A DNA stretch of 64,000 bases from positions 124,001-188,000 of the forward strand of contig CAVVFX010000011.1 of NCBI GenBank assembly GCA_963747535.1, in the 5' to 3' direction. The stretch comes from CAVVFX01 sp963747535. Lineage in GTDB: Bacteria > Acidobacteriota > Terriglobia > Bryobacterales > Bryobacteraceae. The notes below the pieces were generated by a model. It was not told the origin of the DNA. It did no database searches and saw only the letters and a list, made by a program, of their open reading frames with translations. Position numbers and translations under genes: made by a program. Numbering within the stretch: the first letter of the stretch is position 1; each line of letters begins with the position of its first letter. This document shows positions 1 to 7,546 of this stretch, piece by piece.

Positions 1-1281
1 GAATACCGGCACGAGGAGATGCACAACAACTATGACGGCATGCGGACCCGCATGATCATGGGTACGGACGACTTTATCCAGTTTTATCACCGGCGCATGA
101 ACCTGATCTGGGATTACACGCAGGCCTATCACGAGTCGGAAATATTCCAATCCGATCATGGTACGCCGGGGATCGCGAAGACCCTGACGTTCCATATGCG
201 CGCGTTCGCCGATCCGCTGCCGAGGCCGGAAGTGTGGAACCATATCGACGTCTATCCGCAGTTTTCGATCTGGGGCTGGGACGTTACGACGGACCGGAAG
301 GAACCGGGTTTCACGGTGCTCGAAAACGTGTCATCCTCGGGATTCCGCTCGTGCGTTCGGGAATGGGTGCCATCGGGCCGCCTACTGGCGGGCGTGCAGT
401 TGAACATTACGACATCGGCGTCGTACCCGCCGGGCGAGGAAGTAAAGGTCAACCTGATTCGCCTGCGAGACGGCCAGGTGCAGCACTTGCGGGAGAAAGC
501 CGATTCGCAAGGCCGGTTGACGATCGGGCTGGATGGGGAGGAGTACGAAGTTGGCATCGGCTCCGGACCCAACCTGGCCTTGGCGGGATTTGCGATGGCC
601 GGAGCGGCGTGGGCCGCGGACACTGAACCCGTCCGTGTGCGCGCTCACTTCGTAAACAAGGGCGACCGGGCTACGGTAGCGATGCGGGTGCGCTGGGAAC
701 CGGCGGACGCGGACGTGAGGCTGGATAACGTGACAGCGACGATACCACGGCTGGCGCCGGGTAAATCCGCAGACGTCCCTCTGATGTTTACTGTGCAGAG
801 TCCCACGCGCGAGATCGTCAAGCTTTTCGCAGCGCCGGAGATGCCTGGCGAGAAGGTGCGATTGCGGTTGGAGATTCCAACCTTTCCACCAGCCGCGAAG
901 GCCGCCGATTTCCGGATCGCAGATGGGCTTTCGTTACCGGTCTACCAGCATGGTGTTACCGTGCAGCCGGTGACGTTGGGGACGGGGAACGGCGACGGAC
1001 AAGCTAACGCCGGAGAACGGATTGCGATTCTTCTGCCGGATGGCAGCGCGTATCGGGCCGCCGAGTTGTTCTCGAATGACACCTGTGTCGATCTCACCCG
1101 GCGTACATCCGATAACTGGGGCGAATATGATCACGTCGGCGCCTCGGCCAAGGTTTCCCTACCGCTGATTGAGAGTGGATGCGCGCCCGGCCATGTAGTC
1201 CGTGCCCTGGCACGCATCCAATTGCCGGATAAGCCGAACCACAAGATACGCTATGCCGTGGTTGAGTTTCAAGTGAAGTAG
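1..1281 (+). CDS. C-terminal part of a large secreted protein, possibly esterase-like
   Basis: The frame is open from the first base, so the gene begins upstream of the window; the first ATG at 19 is probably internal. About 426 residues are visible. The first 90 (motifs MHNNYDGMRTR, FIQFYHRRMN, SDHGTPGIAKTL) resemble, from memory, the end of putative-esterase proteins of Acidobacteriota. The remainder is beta-rich and looks like Ig-like or adhesive domains: alternating hydrophobic strands, conserved Gly/Pro turns and two Cys near the C-terminus. No catalytic serine motif is visible in the part present, so the enzymatic assignment is inference. It is followed by a REP-like repeat and a convergent toxin-antitoxin pair. 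Confidence 0.6.
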   Translation, partial: EYRHEEMHNNYDGMRTRMIMGTDDFIQFYHRRMNLIWDYTQAYHESEIFQSDHGTPGIAKTLTFHMRAFADPLPRPEVWNHIDVYPQFSIWGWDVTTDRKEPGFTVLENVSSSGFRSCVREWVPSGRLLAGVQLNITTSASYPPGEEVKVNLIRLRDGQVQHLREKADSQGRLTIGLDGEEYEVGIGSGPNLALAGFAMAGAAWAADTEPVRVRAHFVNKGDRATVAMRVRWEPADADVRLDNVTATIPRLAPGKSADVPLMFTVQSPTREIVKLFAAPEMPGEKVRLRLEIPTFPPAAKAADFRIADGLSLPVYQHGVTVQPVTLGTGNGDGQANAGERIAILLPDGSAYRAAELFSNDTCVDLTRRTSDNWGEYDHVGASAKVSLPLIESGCAPGHVVRALARIQLPDKPNHKIRYAVVEFQVK

Positions 1282-1342
1282 GCGGGGTGCAGGTCTGTCC
1301 TACAGGAGGATTAGGGCTTGCCAGAAATAACCACACCTTTCC

Positions 1343-1422
1343 GGAACCGCTTGCTTACATTAGGCGCGCGGCTCAGTAACCGCTGATTCCGAGCCGCGAC
1401 CGTCAGGAAGCGGTTGGAATGG
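1343..1422. repeat. REP-like repeat family B, copy 1
   Basis: Starts GGAACCGCTTGCTTAC, contains CGCGCGGCTCA and TTCCGAGCCGCGACCGT, and closes with AAGCGGTTGGAA. Outer arms (AACCGCTT / AAGCGGTT) and inner arms (CGGCTC / GAGCCG) can pair into a hairpin, and flanking AATAACC / GGTTATT extends the stem. Related copies lie at 47241-47300 and 49333-49398. The 1282-1580 gap holds nothing else recognisable. Confidence 0.75.
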
Positions 1423-1580
1423 TTATTCGGATACTTAGCTGCAATGTTGTTCACTTAACGCATAGAGCCCTTAATAGCCCGGTACCTGCCTACGAAAAGA
1501 AAGGAAGAGGGCCAAAGACTTGCTGCCCGAACGCACCTCCCGATCGTTCGCCACATTGTACTTCCACCGCTTATGAGGAC

Positions 1581-1952
1581 CTATCCTGAGAAGGGCAATC
1601 TCCGGACACGCAGGCGACCCCTTCGGAAGACCGCGACACAGCCGGACGCCAGTTCGGACGCGAGTATCGGTAAGGCGGGACACAGCGCATCGAAATAGTC
1701 TCGAGCAACCATTAAATCCGGCTCCCGGAACAGAACGAACGACGGGCGCTCCGCCTCCTGCGCCGCAATGATGGTGCCGAAGTCGGAATCCGCTGACACG
1801 ACGATGCGATCCTCGTCGACAGCCCGTGCAACGATCTGTTCGTCCTTTGCCGCCTGCATTCCATACGTTCGGACGTGAACCGCGTCGTATCCCGCCTCCG
1901 CCGGCAGGTCAGCCGGTTGCGGAGGCAGTGCGTTGTCGATCAGCAATCTCAA
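1581..1952 (-). CDS. DUF5615 PIN-like toxin of a type II toxin-antitoxin pair
   Basis: Small protein of about 123 residues matching the DUF5615 PIN-like pattern: an N-terminal RLLIDNALPP strand with the first acidic residue, GYDAVHVRTYGM, DEQIVARA and RIVVSADSDFGTII carrying the second acidic cluster. The family is known as a predicted RNase toxin partner of DUF433 proteins. The reading frame stays open further upstream, but homologues begin at (M)RLLIDxxL, so a TTG start at 1952, 5 bases after the DUF433 stop, is preferred over an ATG at 2012 that would overlap the antitoxin by 55 bases. No strong ribosome site is seen, which suggests translational coupling. Confidence 0.75.
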   Translation of the reverse strand: MRLLIDNALPPQPADLPAEAGYDAVHVRTYGMQAAKDEQIVARAVDEDRIVVSADSDFGTIIAAQEAERPSFVLFREPDLMVARDYFDALCPALPILASELASGCVAVFRRGRLRVRRLPFSG

Positions 1953-1957
1953 GCTGA

Positions 1958-2182
1958 CTAGGGAAGAGCCAGTTCTCGCTCTGAAACAGAAGCCGCGGCA
2001 AAGCGCAGACACTCGCGGATATCCTCTGTCTCAAGGTCAGGATACTCCGAGAGAATCCCATGCTCCGTTAATCCCCCGGCGAGCAGCCGGAGGACGGTAG
2101 CCACGGGAATCCGTAGGTGCCGGACGCACGGCACCCCGCCCATCTGCGCGGCATCAACTGTGATGCGCGGGAAGTTCTTCAT
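1958..2182 (-). CDS. DUF433 antitoxin-like protein
   Basis: Protein of 74 residues starting MKNFPRITVD and containing GGVPCVRHLRIPVATVLRLLAGG and ILSEYPDLETEDIRECLRFAA, the DUF433 signature (an HTH-like fold, VapB-type antitoxin). The ATG at 2182 is chosen because homologues begin just before the RITxD strand; a longer frame back to 2245 has no family support. It lies directly upstream of the DUF5615 toxin in one transcript, the usual order for this module. Confidence 0.8.
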   Translation of the reverse strand: MKNFPRITVDAAQMGGVPCVRHLRIPVATVLRLLAGGLTEHGILSEYPDLETEDIRECLRFAAASVSERELALP

Positions 2183-2414
2183 GTTATTTGTATTGTCGCA
2201 ACCGGCTGTGTGCCAGGCAACCGCGCCAAGAGGCGTGAGCCTCACCGGCGTAATTTCGCGGCCAGGGTTGAGGGCTCCATGCCGACTTATTATTACTAAC
2301 CTGGTCGGCTGGGAGCGGGCGCCGTGCTTGCGATTCCTCAGGAGGAACGCCGGCCACCACAGCCGTTGCAGTCCTCAGCTTGCTATGCCAGTTCACGAGC
2401 GGTATGATCCTGGT

Positions 2415-2654
2415 ATGACCAGCAGGTTGAAGATCGCCATCAGTTTGCCGAAGGATCAACTCGCGAGAGTTCACCGGGAGGTCCGTGCTAGACGAGCGGA
2501 TTCGGTTTCGGGTTACATTGCCGGTGTCCTGGCGGAACACGAGAAGCGCGAGTCTCTCCGGGCACTGCTGCGGGATTTGATCGAACAATATGGTGAGCCT
2601 GCGGCTAAGGACATCAAATGGGCAGAACGCGCACTCGCACCGCGGCGGGAGTAA
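2415..2654 (+). CDS. Ribbon-helix-helix antitoxin
   Basis: Protein of 79 residues. Its N-terminus, MTSRLKIAISLPKDQL, is a typical beta strand and helix of an RHH DNA-binding antitoxin, followed by a charged helical region with ALLRDLIEQYGEP, as in VapB/CopG-type antitoxins. The ATG at 2415 fits this domain; the longer open frame upstream does not. Its stop overlaps the start of the PIN toxin (TAATG), so the two are translationally coupled. It is divergent from the DUF433/DUF5615 pair across 232 bases. Confidence 0.75.
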   Translation: MTSRLKIAISLPKDQLARVHREVRARRADSVSGYIAGVLAEHEKRESLRALLRDLIEQYGEPAAKDIKWAERALAPRRE

Positions 2655-3019
2655 TGCTGGATGCCGGGGCGCTGATCGCCTTGGATCGTGGCGATAAGCG
2701 GATGATCGCCTTACTCCAACGGGCGCTGGCTCAAGGTCGGGCCTTTCGAGTGCCCGCGGGCGTTGTGGGACAAGCATGGCGCGACGGTCGTGTTCAGGTT
2801 ACGTTAGCGCGATTCTTGCGGAGCGAGGAAGTCGAGATTATTCCGCTTGATGAGGAGCTTGCCCGTTCCTGTGGAGAACTCTGCGGCGCCTCCAACACGA
2901 CGGATATTATCGACGCATCGGTGGTGATCCTCGCCAGGGACCGGCGAGACGCCATATTCACGAGCGATCCGAATTACCTCAAGCGCCTGGATCCAGCTGC
3001 CCAGATCATCTCTGTCTAA
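2654..3019 (+). CDS. PIN-domain toxin (VapC-like)
   Basis: Protein of 121 residues with the PIN-domain acidic residues in order: MLDAGALIALD (first Asp), DEELARSCGEL, NTTDIIDASVVILA (second acidic cluster) and FTSDPNYLKRL (last acidic residue). The family is Mg-dependent RNases that act as type II toxins. The start at 2654 is set by the TAATG overlap with the RHH antitoxin and by the family N-terminus. Substrate unknown. Confidence 0.8.
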   Translation: MLDAGALIALDRGDKRMIALLQRALAQGRAFRVPAGVVGQAWRDGRVQVTLARFLRSEEVEIIPLDEELARSCGELCGASNTTDIIDASVVILARDRRDAIFTSDPNYLKRLDPAAQIISV

Positions 3020-3376
3020 AGTTCAAGCGGGCGTGTCTCAATTCAGCTACCGGAGCTCCTCGCCCCCGGATCGTCTGCTATAACGAAATAATTCACAAAG
3101 GCGTATTGTCGCCTTATACGGCCAATCTCTGCCCGATCCTATTGTGGAGCGCGCAAGTCACTCACAACCGCGAAGGACCATTCTGCACAATGAAACTGCG
3201 GACCGCAAGAGATCTTTGTGCAACGGATCGACAACCTTCGAAACTCCCGCCAGGAGAGGGCCTATTGAGCGCGCTCAGGTAACGCAACGCGAACGAAAAA
3301 GAAATGGGAGCCTGTCCACTGGAGATGAGAATCTGTCACGAAATAAGTCGGAACATCTAGGAGCGGGAACGTTGCG

Positions 3377-3516
3377 CTCTGCGTCCTCCGCGGTTCTCGG
3401 CGCCTCCGCGTTTAAGATTTCGCGCCGAACTCCAGGATACTGATTGGGTACGTGAGTCCGCTTGCCCGCGCGCTGACTTTAACGCGGAGGCGCCGAGAAC
3501 CGCGGAGGACGCAGAG
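3377..3516. repeat. Long perfect inverted repeat in a gene-poor stretch
   Basis: Bases 3377-3412 and 3481-3516 are perfect inverted copies of 36 bp separated by 68 bp; pairing continues a few bases further in with one mismatch. The arm is low-complexity and GC-rich (CTCTGCGTCCTCCGCGG, then CTCGGCGCCTCCGCG). It could be a stable cruciform or hairpin, or two inserted copies of a small mobile repeat. It sits in the 3020-3804 gap, where no convincing complete gene is seen. Confidence 0.85.
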
Positions 3517-3621
3517 GATCAGCCTGATGATGCCGTATCGTCTCGAATCATGCCTTTGGCTCAAGTTCAAGTTGGGCTACCTATTTCACGGCAACTCCTG
3601 AGCGCCTCATCTAACGGAGCT

Positions 3622-3760
3622 TCAATCAACCTTTGGCCGCATTAAAACGACGATCCTCCCGGTGGCGACGGTAAACGCTACGCCGTCAGGCAGGATGTAG
3701 CCGCCGAGGTCGGCAGAGGTCAGCCTCGGCCGTGATACGGCACAGTAGGCCCTGGATGTG
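3622..3760 (-). pseudogene. Possible gene remnant (C-terminal peptide)
   Basis: On the minus strand a short frame without a clear start reads RLTSADLGGYILPDGVAFTV and then ATGRIVVLMRPKVD before a stop at 3622-3624. The composition is protein-like and unlike the surrounding sequence, but the family is not recognised and no start or upstream domain is present. Treated as a possible degraded 3' gene end. Confidence 0.25.
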
Positions 3761-3804
3761 GGGCCAAAATGGAGGACCAGCGGTACCGTATCCAGCTGTT
3801 CTAC

Positions 3805-4101
3805 TCATTTCACGTTTCGGTCATGTGCCTCTAGGTCATGGAATGTTGTTCTCATACGCTCCCATGCGGCTATGTTGAGGCTGTTGTGGTCGAGACCCAC
3901 TACAAAATCATTGAACGCGTCGATGAACTTCCGGAACGTGCGCATCCATTCAACATCGCCAAGACGAGCGTAGCAGTGGAGTTCGGGTGCCAGGGCGGCC
4001 GAAGTCGCCGCGATGAAAAAACGTCGATTGAGCCGATGTCGCGCTTGCTCCACGGTTGAACCCCTTTTCAGTCCGAGGTTTCCCCCCGATCGAAAGCTCA
4101 A
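3805..4101 (-). CDS. Small hypothetical protein coupled to the hydrolase
   Basis: Frame of 98 residues whose ATG overlaps the stop of the upstream hydrolase by four bases (ATGA at 4098-4101), typical of translational coupling. It contains NRRFFIAATSAALAPEL, which resembles a signal or Tat-type N-region but lies about 26 residues in, so a later start is possible. The remainder (EWMRTFRKFIDAFNDFVVGL) is amphipathic. Family not recognised. Confidence 0.35.
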   Translation of the reverse strand: MSFRSGGNLGLKRGSTVEQARHRLNRRFFIAATSAALAPELHCYARLGDVEWMRTFRKFIDAFNDFVVGLDHNSLNIAAWERMRTTFHDLEAHDRNVK

Positions 4102-4940
4102 CAGGCTTCCTGTCGAATGAGATCCCTGATTCTGTGTGCAACTCCCTTAGGACGGAGCATGTACGCAGTGTGCCCGCCTGGGAACTCAACGGGCGTCCGG
4201 TGCAGAACACCAGCCAGCGCGACCGTGCACCGATAGGGAAGGGCAGAGGGTGAAGTGGCGGCGCCAAACGCCGGTATGATCTTGGATCCGGCAGCGGTCA
4301 CGGCGGCTACGTCCGGCTGATAACGAGTGACCGCCGGAACATCGCACGTCAGGAAATGCCGGAGATTGACAAAATGCTGTTCCATGGCCTTGGGATCGGC
4401 CGTCGAAACCGCCACCGCGGGGATTTCCGCTTCGCGATCGTTCATGTCAGTTCCGCTTCGCGCAAACATGAGTTTCATCGCCGCGGGCATTCCCTCCCGC
4501 TGAAATGTCTCGAGCGCCTCCTTATGACCCCGGAGCGCTTCGTCCCGCTCCGCGCCTTCGAGCAGCGCGTATAGCCCCGGCTCATGAGCTATGAGGAGGC
4601 GAACGAGACCGGGGTGTCGCGCTGCAAGTTCAACGCCGATCAAAGCTCCGAGACTGCTGCCAAAGACGAATGCACGCTCGCCGGAGAGCGCAGTGATCAA
4701 CCGCGCTGCATCATCGGCGTGCGTCGCGATCTCGTATCTCTCTGCCCGAATTGGCGTACTCCGGGACAGTCCGCGGCGGTCGTACGTCACCACAGTAAAA
4801 TCGCCGGCAAGCTCGTTGGCCAGGACTTCCGAGCCGTCGGCGTTACCAGCGCCGCCCTGCAGGATCAATAACATCGGCCCAGAACCTCGGATCGTGTAGT
4901 AGAGGTTTACTTCGGGTGTTTCGAGTTGAGAGGTGATCAT
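4098..4940 (-). CDS. Alpha/beta-fold hydrolase
   Basis: Protein of about 280 residues with an alpha/beta-hydrolase layout: oxyanion region LLILQGGAGNADG, VVTYDRRGLSRS, nucleophile elbow FGSSLGALIGVELAARHP, and catalytic His near the C-terminus in PGGHTAYML. Substrate unknown; COG0596-type esterase or hydrolase. The ATG at 4940 is chosen because homologues begin at this position; the frame also has a TTG at 4988. The start codon overlaps the first arm of the doubled palindrome shared with the divergent MarR gene, so repression by MarR is likely. Followed by a four-base-overlapping small gene. Confidence 0.85.
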   Translation of the reverse strand: MITSQLETPEVNLYYTIRGSGPMLLILQGGAGNADGSEVLANELAGDFTVVTYDRRGLSRSTPIRAERYEIATHADDAARLITALSGERAFVFGSSLGALIGVELAARHPGLVRLLIAHEPGLYALLEGAERDEALRGHKEALETFQREGMPAAMKLMFARSGTDMNDREAEIPAVAVSTADPKAMEQHFVNLRHFLTCDVPAVTRYQPDVAAVTAAGSKIIPAFGAATSPSALPYRCTVALAGVLHRTPVEFPGGHTAYMLRPKGVAHRIRDLIRQEAC

Positions 4941-4972
4941 ATCAGGTAGCCTGATATCAGGATGCCTGATAT
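4939..4972. promoter_or_regulatory. Double palindromic operator between hydrolase and marR
   Basis: ATATCAGG-TAG-CCTGATAT (4939-4957) is followed by an overlapping ATATCAGG-ATG-CCTGATAT (4954-4972). Both are perfect inverted repeats sharing the central CCTGATATCAGG. Placed between divergent genes, one of them a MarR regulator, this is a strong candidate for two adjacent or cooperative MarR dimer sites. Confidence 0.85.
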
Positions 4973-4999
4973 AGTCGGATTGTGTCAAGGAAAATAATC

Positions 5000-5449
5000 A
5001 TGTCTGCGGTCAAGCCGATTGCGGTCCTCTTACGGCAAGTCCAAGGCGCGACGAGGCGCGCGACGGAAGAGGCCCTTCGGGACAGCGACTTGACGGGAGC
5101 GCAAGCGAACGTCCTCGCGGAGCTCGCGTATGGCCAGCCTCGTTCCAATGCGGAACTGGCCCGTTTTCATTCGGTAACTCCTCAGAGCATGGTTGAGATG
5201 CTGGTTTCCTTGGAACGTCGCGGGCTAATTTCACGATCCGCAAGGCCAGAGGGTGGCAGGGCCATGCCGGCGGAGTTGACCAAGGAGGGGCATGCTCGAC
5301 TCCTGTCCGTCCATCTGGCGATGCGCCAGGTGGAGCAGCGACTCCTCAACTCGCTTTCGACGGCGGACATTTCACAGTTGCGGAAGTTGCTGGAAGCGTG
5401 CCTGATCGGTATCGAGAAAGAGTATCCTGGAAGCGATCCTAACGAATAA
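5000..5449 (+). CDS. MarR-family transcriptional regulator
   Basis: Protein of 149 residues with a MarR winged helix: LTGAQANVLAELAYGQPRSNAELARF, then TPQSMVEMLVSLERRGLISR (recognition helix and wing), RAMPAELTKEGHARL, and C-terminal dimerisation helices. The ATG at 5000 has AAGGA upstream; an earlier GTG at 4982 is less likely. It is divergent from the hydrolase across a doubled palindrome and probably represses both. The ligand cannot be read from the sequence. Confidence 0.88.
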   Translation: MSAVKPIAVLLRQVQGATRRATEEALRDSDLTGAQANVLAELAYGQPRSNAELARFHSVTPQSMVEMLVSLERRGLISRSARPEGGRAMPAELTKEGHARLLSVHLAMRQVEQRLLNSLSTADISQLRKLLEACLIGIEKEYPGSDPNE

Positions 5450-5515
5450 TGGCGACTGCCCAGTTGAACGTATTGTCGCCGTTCCGCCAAACTGGCAGCC
5501 GAATGGATGCACCGA

Positions 5516-5956
5516 TCAGTGTCGGACGTGATACGGACACGTGACGGATCGGCGTTGCGAAGCCGACTTGTCGGGATCAATTCCACGCTCCATCGCCTGC
5601 CAAACGCCAGACTGGGGGTTGGGTCCGATTGGCGAACGCAGCGGACCCCTTAGCCTAAACACAGCTGTTGTCCGGAGGTTCAGATAAGACTCGCCGGTCA
5701 GTCGGATTCGCCTCCGCGTTGCACCAAATTGGAACTCGTCGTACAGGGCATCGGCTTCGATCTGGGCGCCGGTCAGAGCCGAATGATTGTCATCCAACTT
5801 TTGCCCCGCGACGAAGTCCCGGATAACCCAGCTCCCTCTGTTTTTGTTGTGGTCAAAGTAAACCAGTCGTTCATCCGCGACCACCCGGGGCAGGCACAGA
5901 ACGATACCGTAGTTGCCGCCGCCCCTGTGATCATAGTGGTTAGAGTCTACGGCCAT
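5516..5956 (-). CDS. Hypothetical protein
   Basis: Frame of 146 residues with ordinary composition (LVYFDHNKNRGSWVIRDFV, TGAQIEADALYDEFQF, RRRIRLTGESYLNL). No signal peptide, membrane segment or known motif is recognised. No other frame here is better. It may be a real protein of unknown function or chance. Confidence 0.35.
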   Translation of the reverse strand: MAVDSNHYDHRGGGNYGIVLCLPRVVADERLVYFDHNKNRGSWVIRDFVAGQKLDDNHSALTGAQIEADALYDEFQFGATRRRIRLTGESYLNLRTTAVFRLRGPLRSPIGPNPQSGVWQAMERGIDPDKSASQRRSVTCPYHVRH

Positions 5957-6051
5957 ATTTCAAAGCAAGTCTTGCAGGCTGCTGCTCGCTGCGCAAATGC
6001 CGACCTGTCGAAATGACTGAAATCACGCAAACGGGTAATTCGTTACTGGGT

Positions 6052-6486
6052 CTACAAAGATTTTGCGACCATTAAATAAAGCACCATTAACGCGAAACTC
6101 GTGGAAAGAGTAATTTCGACCGACCACAATTTAAAAAACTTGGACCATCCTGTAACGATTGAGGTTCTAGACAATTGCTCTTCCTGATTGCCGGCAAGTA
6201 CCGCGAAAACCGCCGCGAATACCGTGAATAAAAGTGAAACCCAGATCCAGGGGTGAGCCGCAATACCGCCGAAATTTTGTGCAAGGAGGTAACCCGTTAG
6301 CAGGAGAAACACCACTGCGCCCATATTCAAGAAATGGGATGCCCGGGCTTGCAAGAAAATAGCGACCTTAGCCTCGGGATCTGTTTTTGAGCTTCGGCAC
6401 AGTGGCACAAATAGGATTCTTAAAATCAAGCATCCAACAAGTACAGACGCCGATATAATATGGACGAAAAGAAGACCATTTCTCAT
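6052..6486 (-). CDS. DUF2269-like integral membrane protein
   Basis: Protein of 144 residues with four hydrophobic helices: residues about 5-28 (LLFVHIISASVLVGCLILRI), 53-70, 78-98 and 120-142. The first helix, with a His in FVHIISA, matches DUF2269/CopD-like small membrane proteins, often next to stress or redox genes. AGAGG lies upstream of the ATG. A Rossmann-gene remnant sits just before it. Local AT content is somewhat above the neighbours. Confidence 0.7.
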   Translation of the reverse strand: MRNGLLFVHIISASVLVGCLILRILFVPLCRSSKTDPEAKVAIFLQARASHFLNMGAVVFLLLTGYLLAQNFGGIAAHPWIWVSLLFTVFAAVFAVLAGNQEEQLSRTSIVTGWSKFFKLWSVEITLSTSFALMVLYLMVAKSL

Positions 6487-6496
6487 TCGGTCGCCT

Positions 6497-6601
6497 CTAT
6501 GTCCTTTTTTTCCCGAAGAAGGAGATATGATTTGATACCAGGGCGTCGCGGACGATCAGCCGTCCGGTTCCGCCCGTGGCACCCAAAACAAGAACGTTAA
6601 T
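6497..6601 (-). pseudogene. Remnant of an NAD(P)-binding Rossmann protein (N-terminal end)
   Basis: The minus strand reads INVLVLGATGGTGRLIVRDA and then LVSNH before running into a stop at 6497-6499. GATGGTGR is the dinucleotide-binding turn of NmrA/SDR-like proteins. No ATG start is available (the matching position is ATT) and only about 25 codons of the fold remain, so this is a broken gene. It lies directly upstream of the DUF2269 gene. Confidence 0.65.
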
Positions 6602-6658
6602 GTTTGACCTCGATCTTTCTTGACGTTAGCGCCGCGGCTCCCAGGGAACAGGGCTGAT

Positions 6659-7546
6659 TCAGCTTGCCCCGGACTTACGCATTGACGCGTTCTGTGCAGC
6701 CGCAAACACATCGCGTGCGGACGTCGTACCCGCTACGTGCTCCGTACCCGTGATTCCGAGGTCCATCCATCCCGCGTTGACGCTCTCATACATTTCTTCG
6801 GCAGGTCCAGTGTGGCCCTTCGGGACGCCGAACTGCTCGAGCGCTTCCGCCCACCCTGCACGCGGGACGGCAAAGGCTTTTACGTGGCGTTTTAGGACTT
6901 CACCCAATTGTTCCGCCACTTCATCCGCGCTTACCATCGAACCCAGCTCGATGACGCGATGCCCTGACCACGCCGGCCCGGTCAGAAGCGTTGCCACCTC
7001 CGCGCCGATGTCGCCTGTCGCGACCATTGTCGATTTCCGGTTTGTAGGATTGTAGAAGACCGGTAGTGTTCCGCCTTGGGCGGCCTGTAAGCCGAAAAGA
7101 AAGTTTTCGAAAAAGCCGCCTGCGCGCACAAATGCGACCGGAGATCGCAGGCTGCGAAAACCTTGCTCCAAAAGTGATAAGGCCGTGATCATCCCCAGCC
7201 CGCTTGTTCTATTCGCGCCCATCGACGAGAGCGCTACCACGCGCGGGGGCACTACCTTGGTCAGCGCCTCGACATAGTTCGCAATCACGCCCTTTGCTTC
7301 TCTGAAATCAGGCGAGGGTGTCCATACAGCCGGCAACATAACAAACGCGCCCTCGACACCTTTGAGCGCCGCCGCTATGGCTGTCGCGTCGTTCCAGTCT
7401 CCATCCACCAACTGCACGCCTTGGTCTGCCCACTTCGCCGCTTTCTCGCGATTGCGCACAAGTGCTCGCACCTGTTTGCCTTGCTTCAGCAGATGCCGCG
7501 CGGTGACGCCTCCAACTTTTCCAGTAATGCCCATGACTAAATACAT
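6659..7546 (-). CDS. NmrA-like NAD(P)-binding oxidoreductase / regulator
   Basis: Protein of 295 residues beginning MYLVMGITGKVGGVTARHLL, a GxxGxxG Rossmann turn; then QVRALVRNREKAAKWA (cofactor-phosphate region), GVQLVDGDWND, GAFVMLP and VVALSSMGANR, all in NmrA-family order (PF05368/PF13460). It lacks the Tyr-x3-Lys of classical SDRs, as NmrA-type proteins do. The ATG at 7546 has AGGAGA at good distance; the open frame extends much further upstream without homology. Substrate unknown. Confidence 0.85.
   Translation of the reverse strand: MYLVMGITGKVGGVTARHLLKQGKQVRALVRNREKAAKWADQGVQLVDGDWNDATAIAAALKGVEGAFVMLPAVWTPSPDFREAKGVIANYVEALTKVVPPRVVALSSMGANRTSGLGMITALSLLEQGFRSLRSPVAFVRAGGFFENFLFGLQAAQGGTLPVFYNPTNRKSTMVATGDIGAEVATLLTGPAWSGHRVIELGSMVSADEVAEQLGEVLKRHVKAFAVPRAGWAEALEQFGVPKGHTGPAEEMYESVNAGWMDLGITGTEHVAGTTSARDVFAAAQNASMRKSGAS

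Noticed and set aside
1..17. Resemblance of the first bases (GAATACCGGCACGAGG) to a cDNA-library EcoRI adaptor (GAATTCGGCACGAGG).
   Set aside because: Two differences and an uninterrupted reading frame running from base 1 into the protein make a chance match more likely than vector sequence.
3144..3443. A 99-codon frame on the plus strand.
   Set aside because: It runs through one arm of the 36-bp inverted repeat, has no ribosome site or domain, and its composition is unlike a protein.
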